From NCBI GenBank assembly GCA_037127315.1, contig JBBBDQ010000403.1, forward strand, positions 1,934,001-1,998,000: a stretch of 64,000 nt of DNA. The letters are read 5' to 3'. Of this stretch, positions 1 through 11,289 are shown one piece after another (position 1 is the first letter of the stretch; each line of letters begins with the position of its first letter). Both the position numbers and the translations under genes were made by a program. The DNA is from Ascarosepion bandense (taxonomy: Eukaryota > Mollusca > Cephalopoda > Sepiida > Sepiidae). The notes beneath the pieces were generated by a model. The model ran no database searches. It was not told where the DNA came from and saw only the letters and a program-made list of their open reading frames with translations.

Positions 1-605
1 ATGCCTGTAAAACACAAACAAATTCGAGATTAATAATAGTAGAAATATAAATGTCCGCCATATTTACAGAAATCAACTTAACAATTTCAGTGTCCCATTA
101 ATTTCAATGTTACATTAATTTCACAAAAAACAGTGTATTTTGGTTTTAAAAATAGTGTGTATTTTTGCCTGTCAACGACAAAATACATTCTTCGTAATAC
201 GCCGAGAAGACTTTTAAGAGCAGGTCCCTTCGTTCCTTACCTTGCCTTGACCATCGAGTCAGTTGTGATAAGAAAGAAAAAAGTGAAAACAACATAACAC
301 ACCATTTGCTTGCCTTCAGTTAAAATGTTGAGCAATCTTTTTTTTTGTTTTTTAAAATCAATTTACCCCAGTCGAAGCAACAATGTCACTCCGGTACAAG
401 GGGCGTCTGTGAGTAAAAGAGAATGAAAAGATGTTGGAAGGAACCGAAACAAAATACTAAAGAATAAGTGTTAAGTCTATAGCTCTGTTAAAATCACTTG
501 TTAGAAACTACTACGTTTTTAAGACAATTTTCAATAGGGTTGAATTAAAATTTTATGTAAGTTCGAAAGATTAACGAAATGGAATTAACAACCGAGACAT
601 CTATC
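1..605. other. Unassigned AT-rich sequence with a possible SINE relic
   Basis: No coding signal. A stretch at about 330-470 resembles, in minus orientation and badly decayed, the SINE that shares a LINE tail (see 5443-5612). Nothing else is recognised. Confidence 0.35.
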
Positions 606-983
606 GACCTGATTATTTATGAGGAATTTTTGTTACGAAAATGTGTGTGATTCAACAGGATGCGAACCCGCGACCCCTAGAAGCCACCAATTGATCTTAG
701 ACAATTTCGTTAATCTCCGGAACTTTCCGTAACATTATCTGTTTACACTTGTTTACGTGACTACACATAAAAGAGCAGAGATGATTATTTACGAAAAATC
801 GAAAATGTGTGCATAAGGCTTGAGTTAATTTGCTTGCAATGTGGAATCATTTGTAGTCGAGAGGTCTAAGACGCGCCGTATTAATTGGTGACTCCTTTTA
901 TGTTGTTAGGGGTCGCAGGTTCGAATCCTGCCGAATGACACACATTTTCGTAACCAAGATTTCTCGTAAATAATCAGCCGGTA
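606..983. mobile_element. Foldback element with tRNA-like arms
   Basis: The two ends are inverted copies of each other. Each arm holds a tRNA-like segment with a B-box-like core (GGTTCGAATCC in the right arm, GGTTCGCATCC in the left arm read on the minus strand). The right arm, about 846-938, looks like a decayed Leu/Ser-type tRNA with a long variable region. It is probably a pair of inverted tRNA-derived SINEs, not a functional tRNA. Confidence 0.5.
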
Positions 984-1490
984 GAATTATAAATATACCG
1001 TTTAATTCAGAAGATCTCTACTCAAATATGAGTATGGATTAAAAGTATTGTTCAAACAAATAAATTAAATATAGAATTTATAACGTACAATCAACCATTA
1101 AGTTAGTTACAACACTCTTCAATAAAAGCGATACATTTTTCTAAAAGGATTTTGGAAGTTTATTTATAAGCAGAAGTCTTTATTTCTTACTATACTTTGA
1201 CCAGCGAGACGATAACAAAAAGAAATATTACTTAGAGCTACAAAGGAGAAGATGTGGAGAACCTATGCCATAAAAAGGTGTAGCGAATAAAAGGAGAATA
1301 CTTGGAGTACATGCATTTCTACTAAACGTGTTATATCTTGTAAATATTGAAATGCGGCAGTTATCGTTGTCAGAGGCTTGGCGACCTGACAGCTATTTGT
1401 TACGGATTTAGATTGATAAAAAAATAAACCTGAAGAACAAAGAAAAGAAGCCTATCTTTTATAGATTATGCAAAAGCTTTTGATAAAATA
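984..1490. other. Unassigned AT-rich sequence
   Basis: I see no gene, RNA or recognisable repeat here. Confidence 0.4.
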
Positions 1491-1492
1491 TG

Positions 1493-2040
1493 TCTTCTTC
1501 TTCTTCTTCTTCTTCTTCTTCTTCTTCTTCTTCTTCTTCTTCTTCTATGTGCCCTGTCCCTTCAGTACGTAGACGATCATGGTTCTCTACGTCTCCCTAT
1601 GCCTTGTGGCTCTTAGTATGTTTGCTCCTGTTACTCCTGGCAACCCCCGTTCCGTCATCCACCTGATCAGGCCCTGCAAATATATCCGCTGCCTTCCTCT
1701 GTCTCTCTTTCCTTCTATCTGGCCAGTCAATATCAGGTTCTCCAAGCCCTCCTTCCTCATTGCGTGTCCCAGGAACTTCAGTTGTTTCTTCCTGATGCTC
1801 AGTATCAATTTCCTTTTTGTTGCCATTCTTTCCAACACGTCATCGTTGCTTGCACGCTCAGTCCACGATATCCGCAGCATCCTTCTGTGGAACCACATTT
1901 CCGCTGCTTCCAGTTTTGTCCTCATTTTCGATGATATTGTCCAGCATTCACTGCCGTATTGAAGAACTGACATCACATAGCAATCCAGCACTCTTTTCTT
2001 TGTTTCTAGTGAAATCTTCCTGTATGTTAGTACTTTACTA
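1493..2040 (-). mobile_element. RTE-like LINE 3' fragment with expanded GAA tail
   Basis: Minus-strand protein homology covers the C-terminal part of an RTE-type endonuclease/reverse transcriptase (VLQYGSECWTISSKM, RKQLKFLGHAMRKE, GRQRIYLQGLIRWMTERGLP). The frame is broken once near GRQRI. The element's 3' tail is a GAA repeat; here it has grown to about 18 units (1493-1546), while other copies keep three or four. Confidence 0.8.
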
Positions 2041-2041
2041 A

Positions 2042-2428
2042 GCTTCTATTGGAACTTCTAGGGAAGCATGACTTATTTGTTAAGGTTATTAAAATAAAAA
2101 TGTTTTTCTATATGGCATTGGATGATGGAAAATCATGAAAAAAAAAAGACGAAGCAAATAACTGTAGCACTACAGAACGTTGCTGAGAAAACCACGGACT
2201 GAATATGTGAGCAACGACAAAGTTTTCGAGAAAATAGAAACAAAAAGGACACAGACTTAACATTAGGAAGAATTGAAACTTATAGGGGCCATAACAAGTG
2301 GGTTTGGAAAACGTGATACCGGCAGAACTGATTAAAGATAAGTGAGATAGAGAGAAATAACGTATGACCTTCCTAGCAAATGAATGGCGCAACAAGGTTT
2401 ACAAGAGATAACAGAAAGCCAAAATGTA
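2042..2428. other. Unassigned sequence
   Basis: About 390 bp between two LINE fragments. The open frame on the minus strand has no recognisable domain. Confidence 0.4.
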
Positions 2429-2429
<1 letters not shown>

Positions 2430-2477
<48 letters not shown>

Positions 2478-3570
2478 GTTACACCCAATGGTGTATAGGG
2501 CAGCAACAAAGCTTTTCTACCTTTGCCTATCTTGGGACAGACTAGTCAATAAACCCCAAGAGTACTGCATGTCTTTCATCTCATTCTCCACCGTAATTCT
2601 CCATGTCGTTTTTGGTCTTCTCTTTCTTTTGCCATCTGGGGTCCAGTGCAGTCGCTGTTCTCGTGATTTACTGTGGATCTTTCCGGAGCACATGCCCAAA
2701 CCATCTCCACTGCCTTCTTGTAATGATGGTGCCCATGTTCTCTTGCTTGCATCTCTTCAACAGCAGGTCTTCATTGGAGATCGTCTCTGACCAAAAATAT
2801 TCTCAGTATTCGTCGGAGGCATATGGTGTTAAAGGATCGAAATTTGGCGAGATTCACCTTAGTCATTCTCCAGCACTCAGATCCGTAGAGGAGAGTAGAT
2901 ACAACACAGCTCTGATATAACTTGATCTTGGTGTTGGTGCTGTACTGTGTTGATCTCCAGATGTTTTTCATTTCCTTTAACACACTCCTGGCCTTGCCCA
3001 GTCTCTGCTTTGAATATCCTCTTTCGTGCCACCCTCGGGTCTAATGATACTGCCCAGGTAAGTGAACTTGTCTGTATGACGTAGACCTTTCTCCATTCAC
3101 TTGTCTGTATGACGTAGTGAACTTGTCTGTATGACGTAGACCTTCTCCATTCACTTGTCTGTATGACGTAGTGAACTTGTCTGTATGACGTAGACCTTCT
3201 CCATTCACTTTTCTGTATGACGTAGTGAACTTGTCTGTATGACGTAGACCTTCTCCATTCACTTGTCTGTATGACGTAGTGAACTTGTCTGTATGACGTA
3301 GACCTTCTCCATTCAATTTGACTTTGCCTGTTCACGTTCAATGACATCATTTCAGTTTTATTCTAATCCGGAACTCTATCTCCTGCCCAAAGGTTTCCAG
3401 TCTGCTGGTCTTATCCTGTATATGTTGGTGAGTATGGGACAGCAGCGCCAGGTCATCGGCAAAATCCAGATCTTCCAAGGTTGAGAACAGGCTCCAGCGG
3501 ATCCCTCTCGGAAGGTCCTCCGTTCTCCTTCTCATGACCCAGTCAATGGCCAAGTTGAAGAGTACTGCCG
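2430..3570 (-). mobile_element. Second RT-family LINE fragment with CAT tail
   Basis: Minus-strand fragments read LDFADDLALLSHTHQ (RT catalytic FADD), STLLYGSECWRMTK and GKRKRRPKTTWRI, i.e. the C-terminal half of another RT family. The 3' end is followed by a CAT/ATG microsatellite (2430-2476) that probably is its tail. Several frameshifts make it dead. A 54-bp minisatellite has expanded inside it. Confidence 0.75.
3064..3316. repeat. 54-bp minisatellite inside a LINE RT
   Basis: Five copies with period 54 bp (starts of the GACGTAGACC motif near 3079, 3133, 3187, 3241 and 3295). The unit is 18 codons and stays open in two minus-strand frames; in one it reads VNGEGLRHTDKFTTSYRQ. Confidence 0.85.
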
Positions 3571-5440
3571 TAAAAATCGGGTAATGAAGGTAGTATTAAA
3601 CGAGAATGTTTCCAGATACTATCATACGAACGCAGGTGTCCCTCAAAGCTCTATTCTAGGTCCTACAATTTTTCAACGATCTCCCTGCTGTAATCAAATC
3701 GCAAGTAAGCATTTGTGCTGACGACACAACAATTTACTTCCGCCTCGATAAGAAATCTGCCGATGCTGAGAAAGCAACTGAACTTGAAAAGGACCTCCAA
3801 TCTGTGGAGGACAGGTGTAAGAAATGGCTCGTAAACTTTAATGCTTCCAAATCGAAGCTGCTATAATTTAACCACTATAGACAACCGCTTCTACCAACCA
3901 TGAGAATGAATCAGGCTAGTCTCTCTGAAAGCAAGACACTGCGCCTCCTAGGTCTAAATCGACCTCAAGTGAAATGACTACATTGGATCCATAGCTAAAT
4001 CTGCTCCTCGGAAGGTTGGTTTTCTTTGTAAAGCCAAGAGGTTTTTCTAATCGAAATCTATCTTGCACATATATAAATCTACTATCCACCTATGCATTGA
4101 ATACTGCTGTCATATCTGTTCGGGTGCCCCTGCTATTCATCTCGAGCTTCTTGTCAAAATTCAATGAAGAATCTGCAATGTGACCAATTTTGACTTGGTA
4201 ACCATAATCTGTTAACCACGATAGACAATTGCTCCTACCCTCCACTAGCATGGATCAGGCTAGTCTCCCTGAAAGCAAAACACTATGCCTCCTCAGATTA
4301 ACTCTCTCAGCCAACCTCAAGTGGAATCCATACTTAAATCTGCTGCTAGGAAGGTCGGTTTACTGTGTAGGGCCAGGAAGTTTTTCCAATTTGAATCAAT
4401 CCTGCACATATATAAATCTACCAACTGCGTGTGTATTGAATATTGCTGTCACATCTGGTCGGGTGCCCCAGCTATTCATCTCGAGCTTCTTGACAAAATC
4501 CAACAAAGAATCTGCAATGTAATTGATCCCGACCTGATAGCTCAACCCCAGTCATTTTCTCACCGGCGGAATGTGGCTTCCCTATGTCTCTTCTACAAAT
4601 ACTTTCACGGCTTCCGCTCCGACGATTTTAGCTCGCTGGTGCCCCCTATGCATGATTTTACTTAAGCTACTAGACTAGCAACTAGGTCCTGTCGTTTTAC
4701 AATGAAACCAATAAAATGTAACCGCAACTTCTACTCCCTCAGCTTCTTATATCGCACTTCCCGCCTGGAATTCGTGTCTTTATACTTGATTCCTCGACAG
4801 CTACAATTTCCAAGAACGTAAATGTAAGGTCAATTGTCATCTCCTATCTCTTTGACTCGCTTTCTTTCCATCCTGCACATATATAAAAATCTACCATTCG
4901 CCCGTGTATTGAGTACTGGTCGGATGCCCCTGTTCATCTCGGGTTTCTTGAAAAAATCGAACGGAGAATCTACAATGTGATCGATCTTGACTTGGTAGCT
5001 CAGCTACAGTCACTTTCTCACCGGCGTAATGTGTCTTCCCTCTGTCTCTTCTATAAATACTTTCACAGCTTCTGCTCCGACGGACTTAGCTCCCTGGTGC
5101 CCCCTCTGCATGAATTTACTCAAGCTATTAGACTAGCAACTAGGTCCCACCCTTTTAGAGTGAAACCAATAAAATGTAACCGCAACTTCTACTCTAGTAG
5201 CTTCTTTTCTTGCACTTCCCGCCTGTGGAATTTTCTTCCGTATACTTGCTTCTCTGAAAACTACAATCTCCATGAATTTAAATGCAAAGTCAGTTGCCAT
5301 CTCTTATCTTCTTCACTCACATCATTTCCCTGACAACCTTTGTATCAGGATCTTCTTTTTTTCCACTCTACTCTCAAGCAGCTCTCTTCGCACCTGTATT
5401 CTCATCCTTTTCTTACTCATTCTTTGATTCTCCTGTAGCT
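3571..5440 (+). mobile_element. CR1/Jockey-like LINE, three broken partial copies
   Basis: Conceptual translation, with many frameshifts, shows a GVPQ(G/S)SILGP motif near 3630, an ADDTTIYFRLD catalytic region near 3720, then repeated blocks for KSTxxxCIEYCCHIWSGAPA and SHRRNVASLCLFYKYFHGF. The start of the second block (about 4205) repeats sequence at about 3880 and the third starts at about 4865, so partial copies lie head to tail. The 3' UTR runs to about 5440. Confidence 0.75.
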
Positions 5441-5442
5441 TT

Positions 5443-5612
5443 TTTTTTTTTTTAATCGTATCACCCCAAGCAAGGCGGTAACGCCACTGATGTGCAGGGG
5501 GCTACGTAATAGTGAAAAGATTGGAAAAGAGAAAGCCGGAAACCACATCCTAAACAGGGAACAAGGGATGAACCTCTTAACCGGTTCAATAGACGTGGGT
5601 GGAGTGTGAACC
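5443..5612 (-). mobile_element. SINE sharing the LINE 3' tail
   Basis: Read on the minus strand it ends with a CCTTGCTTGGGGTGAxAxGATTAAAA-type tail, the same as the CR1/Jockey-like LINE. It is inserted in opposite orientation into that LINE's 3' UTR, which resumes at about 5640-5720. Better copies are at 34210-34400 and 63589-63770. Confidence 0.65.
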
Positions 5613-5639
5613 GGACAATAGATAGATCTATCTACTCCA

Positions 5640-5990
5640 TTCTCCTCATCTCACTTCTTCAGTAGCACCCTGCGCACCAATGGCAGTTCTGCCTTGCTTG
5701 AGGTGAAATTATTAAAAAAACAAACAAACAAAAAAGCAAGAAAGTGTAGAGAGCCATGATCGTCAACGTCCTGAAGGAACATGGCATATAGAAGTGGAAG
5801 AAAAATGAGCTTGAGTAAATGGATGGCGGAGTAAATTTTGGAAGAGTTAACAAAAAACAAAATTTATTAAAAGCTGCAAAGAATAGGAAATTGTGGAGAG
5901 CTATGATAGCTAGCACCCCGAGGAAACACGGCACACAGAAGAAATATATGGAAGTTGGTGAAAGCGTTTTTACCAATCAAAATTTACTTA
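5640..5990. mobile_element. LINE tail and RTE 3'-end remnants
   Basis: At 5640-5720 the CR1/Jockey-like LINE 3' UTR and tail resume. Near 5748-5805 and 5895-5945 short plus-strand pieces correspond to the RTE C-terminus (RAMIVNVLKEHG, LWRAMIAS). Confidence 0.5.
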
Positions 5991-5991
5991 C

Positions 5992-6555
5992 TCCAATAGA
6001 GTCTATATAGCAATGTCCACGCGTATCGTTCCAGGACTTTATAGTTGCGTACTCTGACAATAAACCAAGCATACGGGGCGCTGGCAATACTCTTCAAACC
6101 TTTCATATTCACTACTCCGATGGCCACAACAAATACCTTGACATGTTCGCGTTTCAACAACCTGGCCTGCGACATGGTCCACCTAAGATTGGTCGATTTG
6201 CCGTTAGTGATGGCGATTACAACATTGGTTACATGTGGTCTGGCTCCGTAACTATAAGTGAGTGAATACCTTCGCAGATAGTACAAGGCGCGGTTTGTGT
6301 ATTGTTTTCCCGTCACATACGGAATATTGTCAATGGCCTTCATTACTTCACGCACATCCTGGTAACTGTTCAAATTGAAATCGTCTTTAACCCAAGTACT
6401 GTAAGTGATAACACCAACTCTAACGTGACTGGGTGCAATGCGGAAGTATCTGATAACATTCTTCACAAAGTTTTTCACTCTCTTAAAGTTTTCTTTCCCA
6501 ACGGAAATGGATGAATCGATTGCAAACATGATATCCACTCGTGCTGTGTTATAAC
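5992..6555 (-). CDS. vWFA exon 6 (most 3' in window), divergent
   Basis: A 564-bp exon, phase 1 to 1, acceptor ...taacAG, donor GTAAGT. The protein starts GYNTARVDIMFAIDSS. The residue at the position of the apparent start Met is GTG valine, which confirms this is an internal exon and not an independent ORF. It is the most divergent copy and the only one with an intact DxSxS (DSSIS). TNRAL is kept; the later motif is ITNGKS. No alpha-type exon follows before the left edge, so either the next intron is longer than 6 kb or the gene ends differently. The retained exon length and boundaries argue it is functional. Confidence 0.87.
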
Positions 6556-6822
6556 CTGTTAGATAAAAAGAATAAAAAATGTTACATATTTATACTTGAA
6601 AAAAGTAGGACACTATAATGAAATAAAAAAATATAAATGTTTCTTTTTAGAATGTAACTAAAAACAGGATTAAATTACAGACGCACCACATAATGAGGAA
6701 TCAGTCTGCTAAACTGATTAAAAAATAAATTATCTACAGTCAGTTGTTAACTGGGTAGCATGGATAATGCTACCCTCTAGGGGAATTGCTCGTTGCTCAT
6801 TTTCGGGCTAATATTCTCGGCA

Positions 6823-7385
6823 GAAATAAAGTGGAAAGATTATATTGAAACCATTGTTAAATCTGATGATACGAAAGTTGTTTCACTGTATCGTACTAGA
6901 CAATCTTTCTTTTCAGAATCACATATTCTGATTTTCAGAATCTATCTTACATATTTATAATTCTAGAATTCTTCCATGCTTTGAATATTGCTATAATATA
7001 TGATCCGGTAAACTTGCTGCATATTTAGATATTCTTAATAAAATCCAAAGAATAATCAGCAGTATTATTGGTCATGATCTGGCCTCTCGGCTTCAGTCAC
7101 TTTCTCACCGCCCGAAAGTAGCTTCCCTGTGTCTTTTCTATAAATACTTTCTTGTCAACTCTTCGGGGAATTCTTCGTACCTAGATTTAATGAATTTAAG
7201 CGCAGTACTAGATTGGCAGATAGGTATCATGAATTTACAGTCGAATTGGTTAAATGTAACCGTAAGTTCTAGGCTAACAGTTTCTTCTATTGCACTTCTC
7301 ACGTGTGGGATTCTCTTCCGGTTTCATGCTTTCTAACAAACTTTTAAAAATTTAAATGCAATGTCAATCGTTATTTTTGTGGCGA
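6823..7385 (+). mobile_element. CR1/Jockey-like LINE 3' fragment, heavily decayed
   Basis: It lies in the intron upstream of vWFA exon 6. Plus-strand pieces align with the same LINE family (LKWKDYIE-like start, SHRPKVASLCLFYKYF, LWDSLP-like end) but with many frameshifts. Confidence 0.65.
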
Positions 7386-7389
7386 AACT

Positions 7390-8815
7390 TCGTCGCCAAC
7401 ATGTTGTGGCCTGTTAGGGTCAGGAAGAAAGACACGGAAACAAGAAAGTAGATTCAAACAGTGTATTAGAATAACAGAACACAAGTAATATATACAAGTA
7501 AAAGTGTTAGTAATCAGTAAAAAGAAGTGTGTGACACTATCTCACGCAGTGATGCTTTCGCTTCTCCCGCGGGGATACTTTCCTTTGGTTGGTTTAAAAC
7601 AACGGAGAGAGAAATTGATATTGGTGATATTATTAGTGTTTTATTGCGTCATGCGATGTGAGCTTGAAAAAAAAAATAGTTTTAGTACCATCAAGTGCTT
7701 CTAAAAGCACGGAAATATAAAATAAAGTTATTTTGGATAAATATAAATTTCTCGTCTTTCATGATTTTCGCCTCTTTTATGTTCAATATGGATTTCTCTT
7801 AGATTTGAAATGTATTCCGCTAATCTGAAAAGCGTAGACAAAACAAGTGTCAGAGTGATTTGATAAGGTCACCCAAGGTCAGGGCCGCTGGTGAGTACAT
7901 TTGGGTCCGTACGAATCTAAAATAGAATCAAGCTCCGATGTGATTTGGCAAAATCTCATTCGTTGAGCTAAAGACATCCGCAAATCGAGTGGGCGAAGAA
8001 CGATTTTCATTGACTGAAAACTGTGGACCGGCCGGATCCCCAGAGAGGATCGAAATTGGTTATGAAAATAGATGCTCGACACGCAAAATTGAGTTAGAGT
8101 TGAAAAGCAGTTTTTTTTTCAGAGTCTGTGGAAGTTTTTCGAGTTGGGGCTGCTATCAGTCGAAACGTGGCGGCTGGGGGAAAAATGGCCCAGCCTGGGA
8201 GCCATGACCCACGGCTGGTCGCCTACCATAGAACTTATGGCTAAAGAGTTAATTTCAAATGAAGCCTGCCGCAAATTAACTCAAATAAGTTAATTTGGAA
8301 TAATGCACCATCGACATGAAACCCGAAAGAACATTATTATTATTTTTTTTTTATCACGGGAAAATCGAAAATTCTGAATCTTCGTTCGTTCAACCTCGGC
8401 AAACCCCGTTAAACTCCGATAAGGACCTGAAAGAACTTTGCTGTTTTAGAAGTTACATAGGAAAATTGATAATCCTGATTATAGAGAATTAATGAAAAGA
8501 CTTTTAATGAAATACAAGAGACTTTGGCGAACATTTAAAGAGATCTGTTTATTTCAACGCTAACGAAACTTAGACATTTTACTTGAAGATTAGAAGCTTT
8601 GATGCTTTTGGTGAACTTTCTCTCTCTGTTGTAAAAATGAATTTCGATGATTGTATATAATTTTCGACAACTGTATTCTTGAAAAAAAAAACAGACATTT
8701 TTTTTGTCTTTATATAAAGACATTTTACGTAGCTCTCCAGGCGTGTTCGACTTCGTTCATTTATTTTATTAATTTTTTTTTTTTTTGGTGCCGTGTTTAT
8801 TTTTTTCAACCTACA
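7390..8815. other. Unassigned intron sequence
   Basis: No domain or known repeat is recognised. The stretch at 7860-8220 is less AT-rich than its surroundings. Confidence 0.35.
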
Positions 8816-8817
8816 AG

Positions 8818-9290
8818 TGTACACCAGTGTCCGGATTGGCTAAAAGAGACGACTATTGAAATTGCACGATGAGACTTCTGGGATCTAATCACAACGTGGG
8901 ACAGTGGTCCGTTGTTGCAAAAGACGTCCTGTAACCCAGCCTTTGTGGCGACGTCGTCGGACGGTATCGTCCCGAACAGCGACTGCCACCAGCCCAACCG
9001 TGCGACCGGGTGGTAGTGTCACAACTGGGCGAGGACGAGCGTCACATTGGACAGACGGCCAGCCAGGCTGAGGCGTCACATCTGGTGCCGTTTCGACCAG
9101 GATCTCGCTTGAGGGCAGCAGTCCGGCCTGTGCAGTGTCACAAGTGTACGTTCGAACGGTATAGATGCGCTGCCCTACGACTGTCTCACGACTGCCTCAC
9201 AGCTGCGTCCCCGGAATCACGCAGATTAGTATTTATTGATGGAGGAAGAGACCATTTCTATGTAAATAGGGCACCATAACAGTCATCTAC
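8818..9290. other. GC-rich, CpG-containing island of unknown nature
   Basis: About 470 bp with clearly higher GC and several CG dinucleotides, set in AT-rich DNA. Short open frames exist on both strands but none has a recognisable domain. It may be a fragment of an unrecognised element or an intronic regulatory island. Confidence 0.4.
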
Positions 9291-9478
9291 TGTCTTCTTG
9301 ATTATTTTTGTATTGTTCTCACTACTTAATATTTCTCTTTTTTCTTATTCTTTCACATTCAATAATCCCTGGTGTCTTAGGGGCTTCACTGCTTTGCATG
9401 GGCAAAATGATTTAAAAACATTTGCATGTAAAAAAAAAAAACAACTTAAACGAATATCAATCAACAAAATCTACTCAC

Positions 9479-9502
9479 CTGGTAGTTTAATTTCAGTCAA
9501 TT
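9479..9502 (-). CDS. Micro-exon delta5 (24 nt), linker
   Basis: Acceptor ...ttgtAG, donor GTGAGT, phase 1 to 1. It encodes ELTEIKLP, leading into vWFA exon 6 after a 2.9-kb intron. Confidence 0.8.
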
Positions 9503-9656
9503 CTACAAAAAACAAAAAACAAAAACAAAACATTATATACAAAAAACAAAACAATTTATCGTGACATGGGAAATTTTAAACTGAAATAAAAGACTATGTA
9601 GATATAAAGCGACGTCATGCGTTAGATTTAAATTATTTGTAGAATGTCATTAAACT

Positions 9657-10240
9657 TACAGTATTTACATTATTCGGACTATTGTCCTCATCTTTGTTGC
9701 CATTTGTACGATGTTTTGGTCCTTGTACGCTCCGGCCTTTTTCTGATGCTAGGAATTTCGAACCGAACCCTTTATTACAATCACTGGGATATACGAACTT
9801 AATTTTTGCCTGGTAGTGCCTCTTCTGGTAGTCATGAGTTATCTCCCTCTAACCTTGTAAGTTAACTGTTCATCACTGCTGTAGGCTGGTATTGAACTCA
9901 TAACTCATAACCTTTTTGGGTCAAGTCAACTACGTTGGTTAGTTCCTGTGACTTGACCCAAAGAGTCTCCTCTAGTAGTCACGGCCCAGTGGTAGTCACG
10001 GCCCAGTGGTAGTCACGGCCCAGTGTCTCCTTTGGTAGTCACTGGGCCGTAACTACCAGAGTAGACACTACTACGCAAAGAATTAAGTTCATATATCCCA
10101 GTGATTGTAATAAAGGGGTCGGTTCGAACTTCTTAGCACCTGAAGAAGACCGGAGCGTAGAACGGTCGAAAAGTCGTACAAATGGCAACAAAGTTGAGGA
10201 TAATAGTCGAATAATATAAATACTGTTAATACTACCTTAT
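9657..10240. mobile_element. Foldback/TIR element with about 150-bp arms
   Basis: The left arm (about 9657-9810) and right arm (about 10082-10240) are inverted copies. The interior holds a second inverted structure and a 17-bp tandem repeat (GTAGTCACGGCCCAGTG, 3-4 copies near 9975-10030). The right arm carries a hammerhead-like motif. Confidence 0.65.
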
Positions 10241-10277
10241 CTCAAAAATATAGACAAATGTCATTAAACTTGTACAA

Positions 10278-10650
10278 TTGCTTATGACCATAACATGTTG
10301 GAAAACCGTTTTCCGTATGATCACCAAAGTTAAACAACATCGAGTCTGGTCAGTAACTTGATGGGTGACCATTTGGAAATACCTGGTACTGTGAGCTTAG
10401 ATGTTTCGGAATTGCCAATTGTAGAGCCGAGTTCAAATTCCAGGTGAATTCGTTATATTAACTTACTCACAAATACCCTTGGGAAAATTATGAATCCAAT
10501 GTTTTCCCTGTAGTTATGGGTTAATTAGTAAAACTGTTATCCTTAATTTCCTTATTACATATATAATAAGTACTTTCAACTTAAAAATATTTTCTAGCTT
10601 TAAAAATCTGCAAAGGGTTGACAAGCCGTAAAAAATGAATCAAGGAATCA
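10278..10650 (+). mobile_element. Composite 5S-tRNA SINE
   Basis: The 5' 120 bp resemble 5S rRNA (…AAGTTAAACAACATCGAGTC…TGATGGGTGACC…). A tRNA-like body with a B-box-like GAGTTCAAATTCC follows, then a tail reading CTTTAAAAATCTGCAAAGGG. A second partial body lies at about 10795-10990. Confidence 0.65.
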
Positions 10651-10704
10651 ATTAAATTCGCTACACAGATTTTAGATTTATTTACACCCTTTGTAATATA
10701 AATG

Positions 10705-10790
10705 TATAGAGACTACCGTGGCCACAAAGTAAGGGATCAGTTTATACACTGGTTATAATATACAATTGATCCCCCTCTCTATATCCACAT
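10705..10790. mobile_element. Short palindromic MITE-like element
   Basis: The ends read GGGATCAGTTTATA and its inverted partner (AATTGATCCCCC). A related copy interrupts the RTE fragment at 28085-28150. Confidence 0.45.
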
Positions 10791-11170
10791 TATAATTTCT
10801 TGTTGGATTATGAAATTTTGATTAGGTATGAATCCACCTCTTCTCTCTACAGCTATGGGTTAATTAGTAAGACTTTCGTCACTAAACTAATATCATTTAA
10901 AATAAAAAGATTCTTACAATCTAGAGATATTTTATGGCTTTAAATAACCTGCAAAGGGTAGATAAACCACAGAAAATGAATCAAACGTGCAGAAAAAAAA
11001 CCATTAACTGTAGCATTTTATTTTGATAACGGGCATTTAAACTTTCAGTGTTATAGCAAGATTGCACTTTTACAATGGTTATTCCTTTTTTACACACAAA
11101 AATGATGACGTATTCAAAACTACTGAAATCTATAATTTCTATACTGACGTAAATTAGATATTAAACGTAC

Positions 11171-11206
11171 CTTCCTCTCTGTATTTCTTAATAAGTTCTT
11201 CATTTT
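11171..11206 (-). CDS. Micro-exon gamma5 (36 nt), linker
   Basis: Acceptor ...cttacAG, donor GTACGT, phase 1 to 1. It encodes ENEELIKKYREE. An RTE-like fragment starts roughly 85 bp upstream of the acceptor. Confidence 0.82.
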
Positions 11207-11289
11207 CTGTAAGAAAACGGAAAGAAACATAATTATTTAAACTGAATGCAAATATCCCATAAAACAGGGAGAGCGTAATTTGTTTAAAA

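Noticed and set aside
846..938. Functional tRNA-Leu/Ser
   Set aside because: The acceptor stem and anticodon arm do not pair well, and the sequence is an arm of a foldback repeat.
2877..3350. Repeat protein with YRQVHYVIQTSEWRRSTS-type units
   Set aside because: It is the out-of-frame reading of a minisatellite within a dead LINE.
1..5990. Search for an alpha-type exon or a terminal exon downstream of vWFA exon 6
   Set aside because: No YDxxW-type micro-exon with splice sites, and no convincing final exon or poly(A) site tied to the gene.
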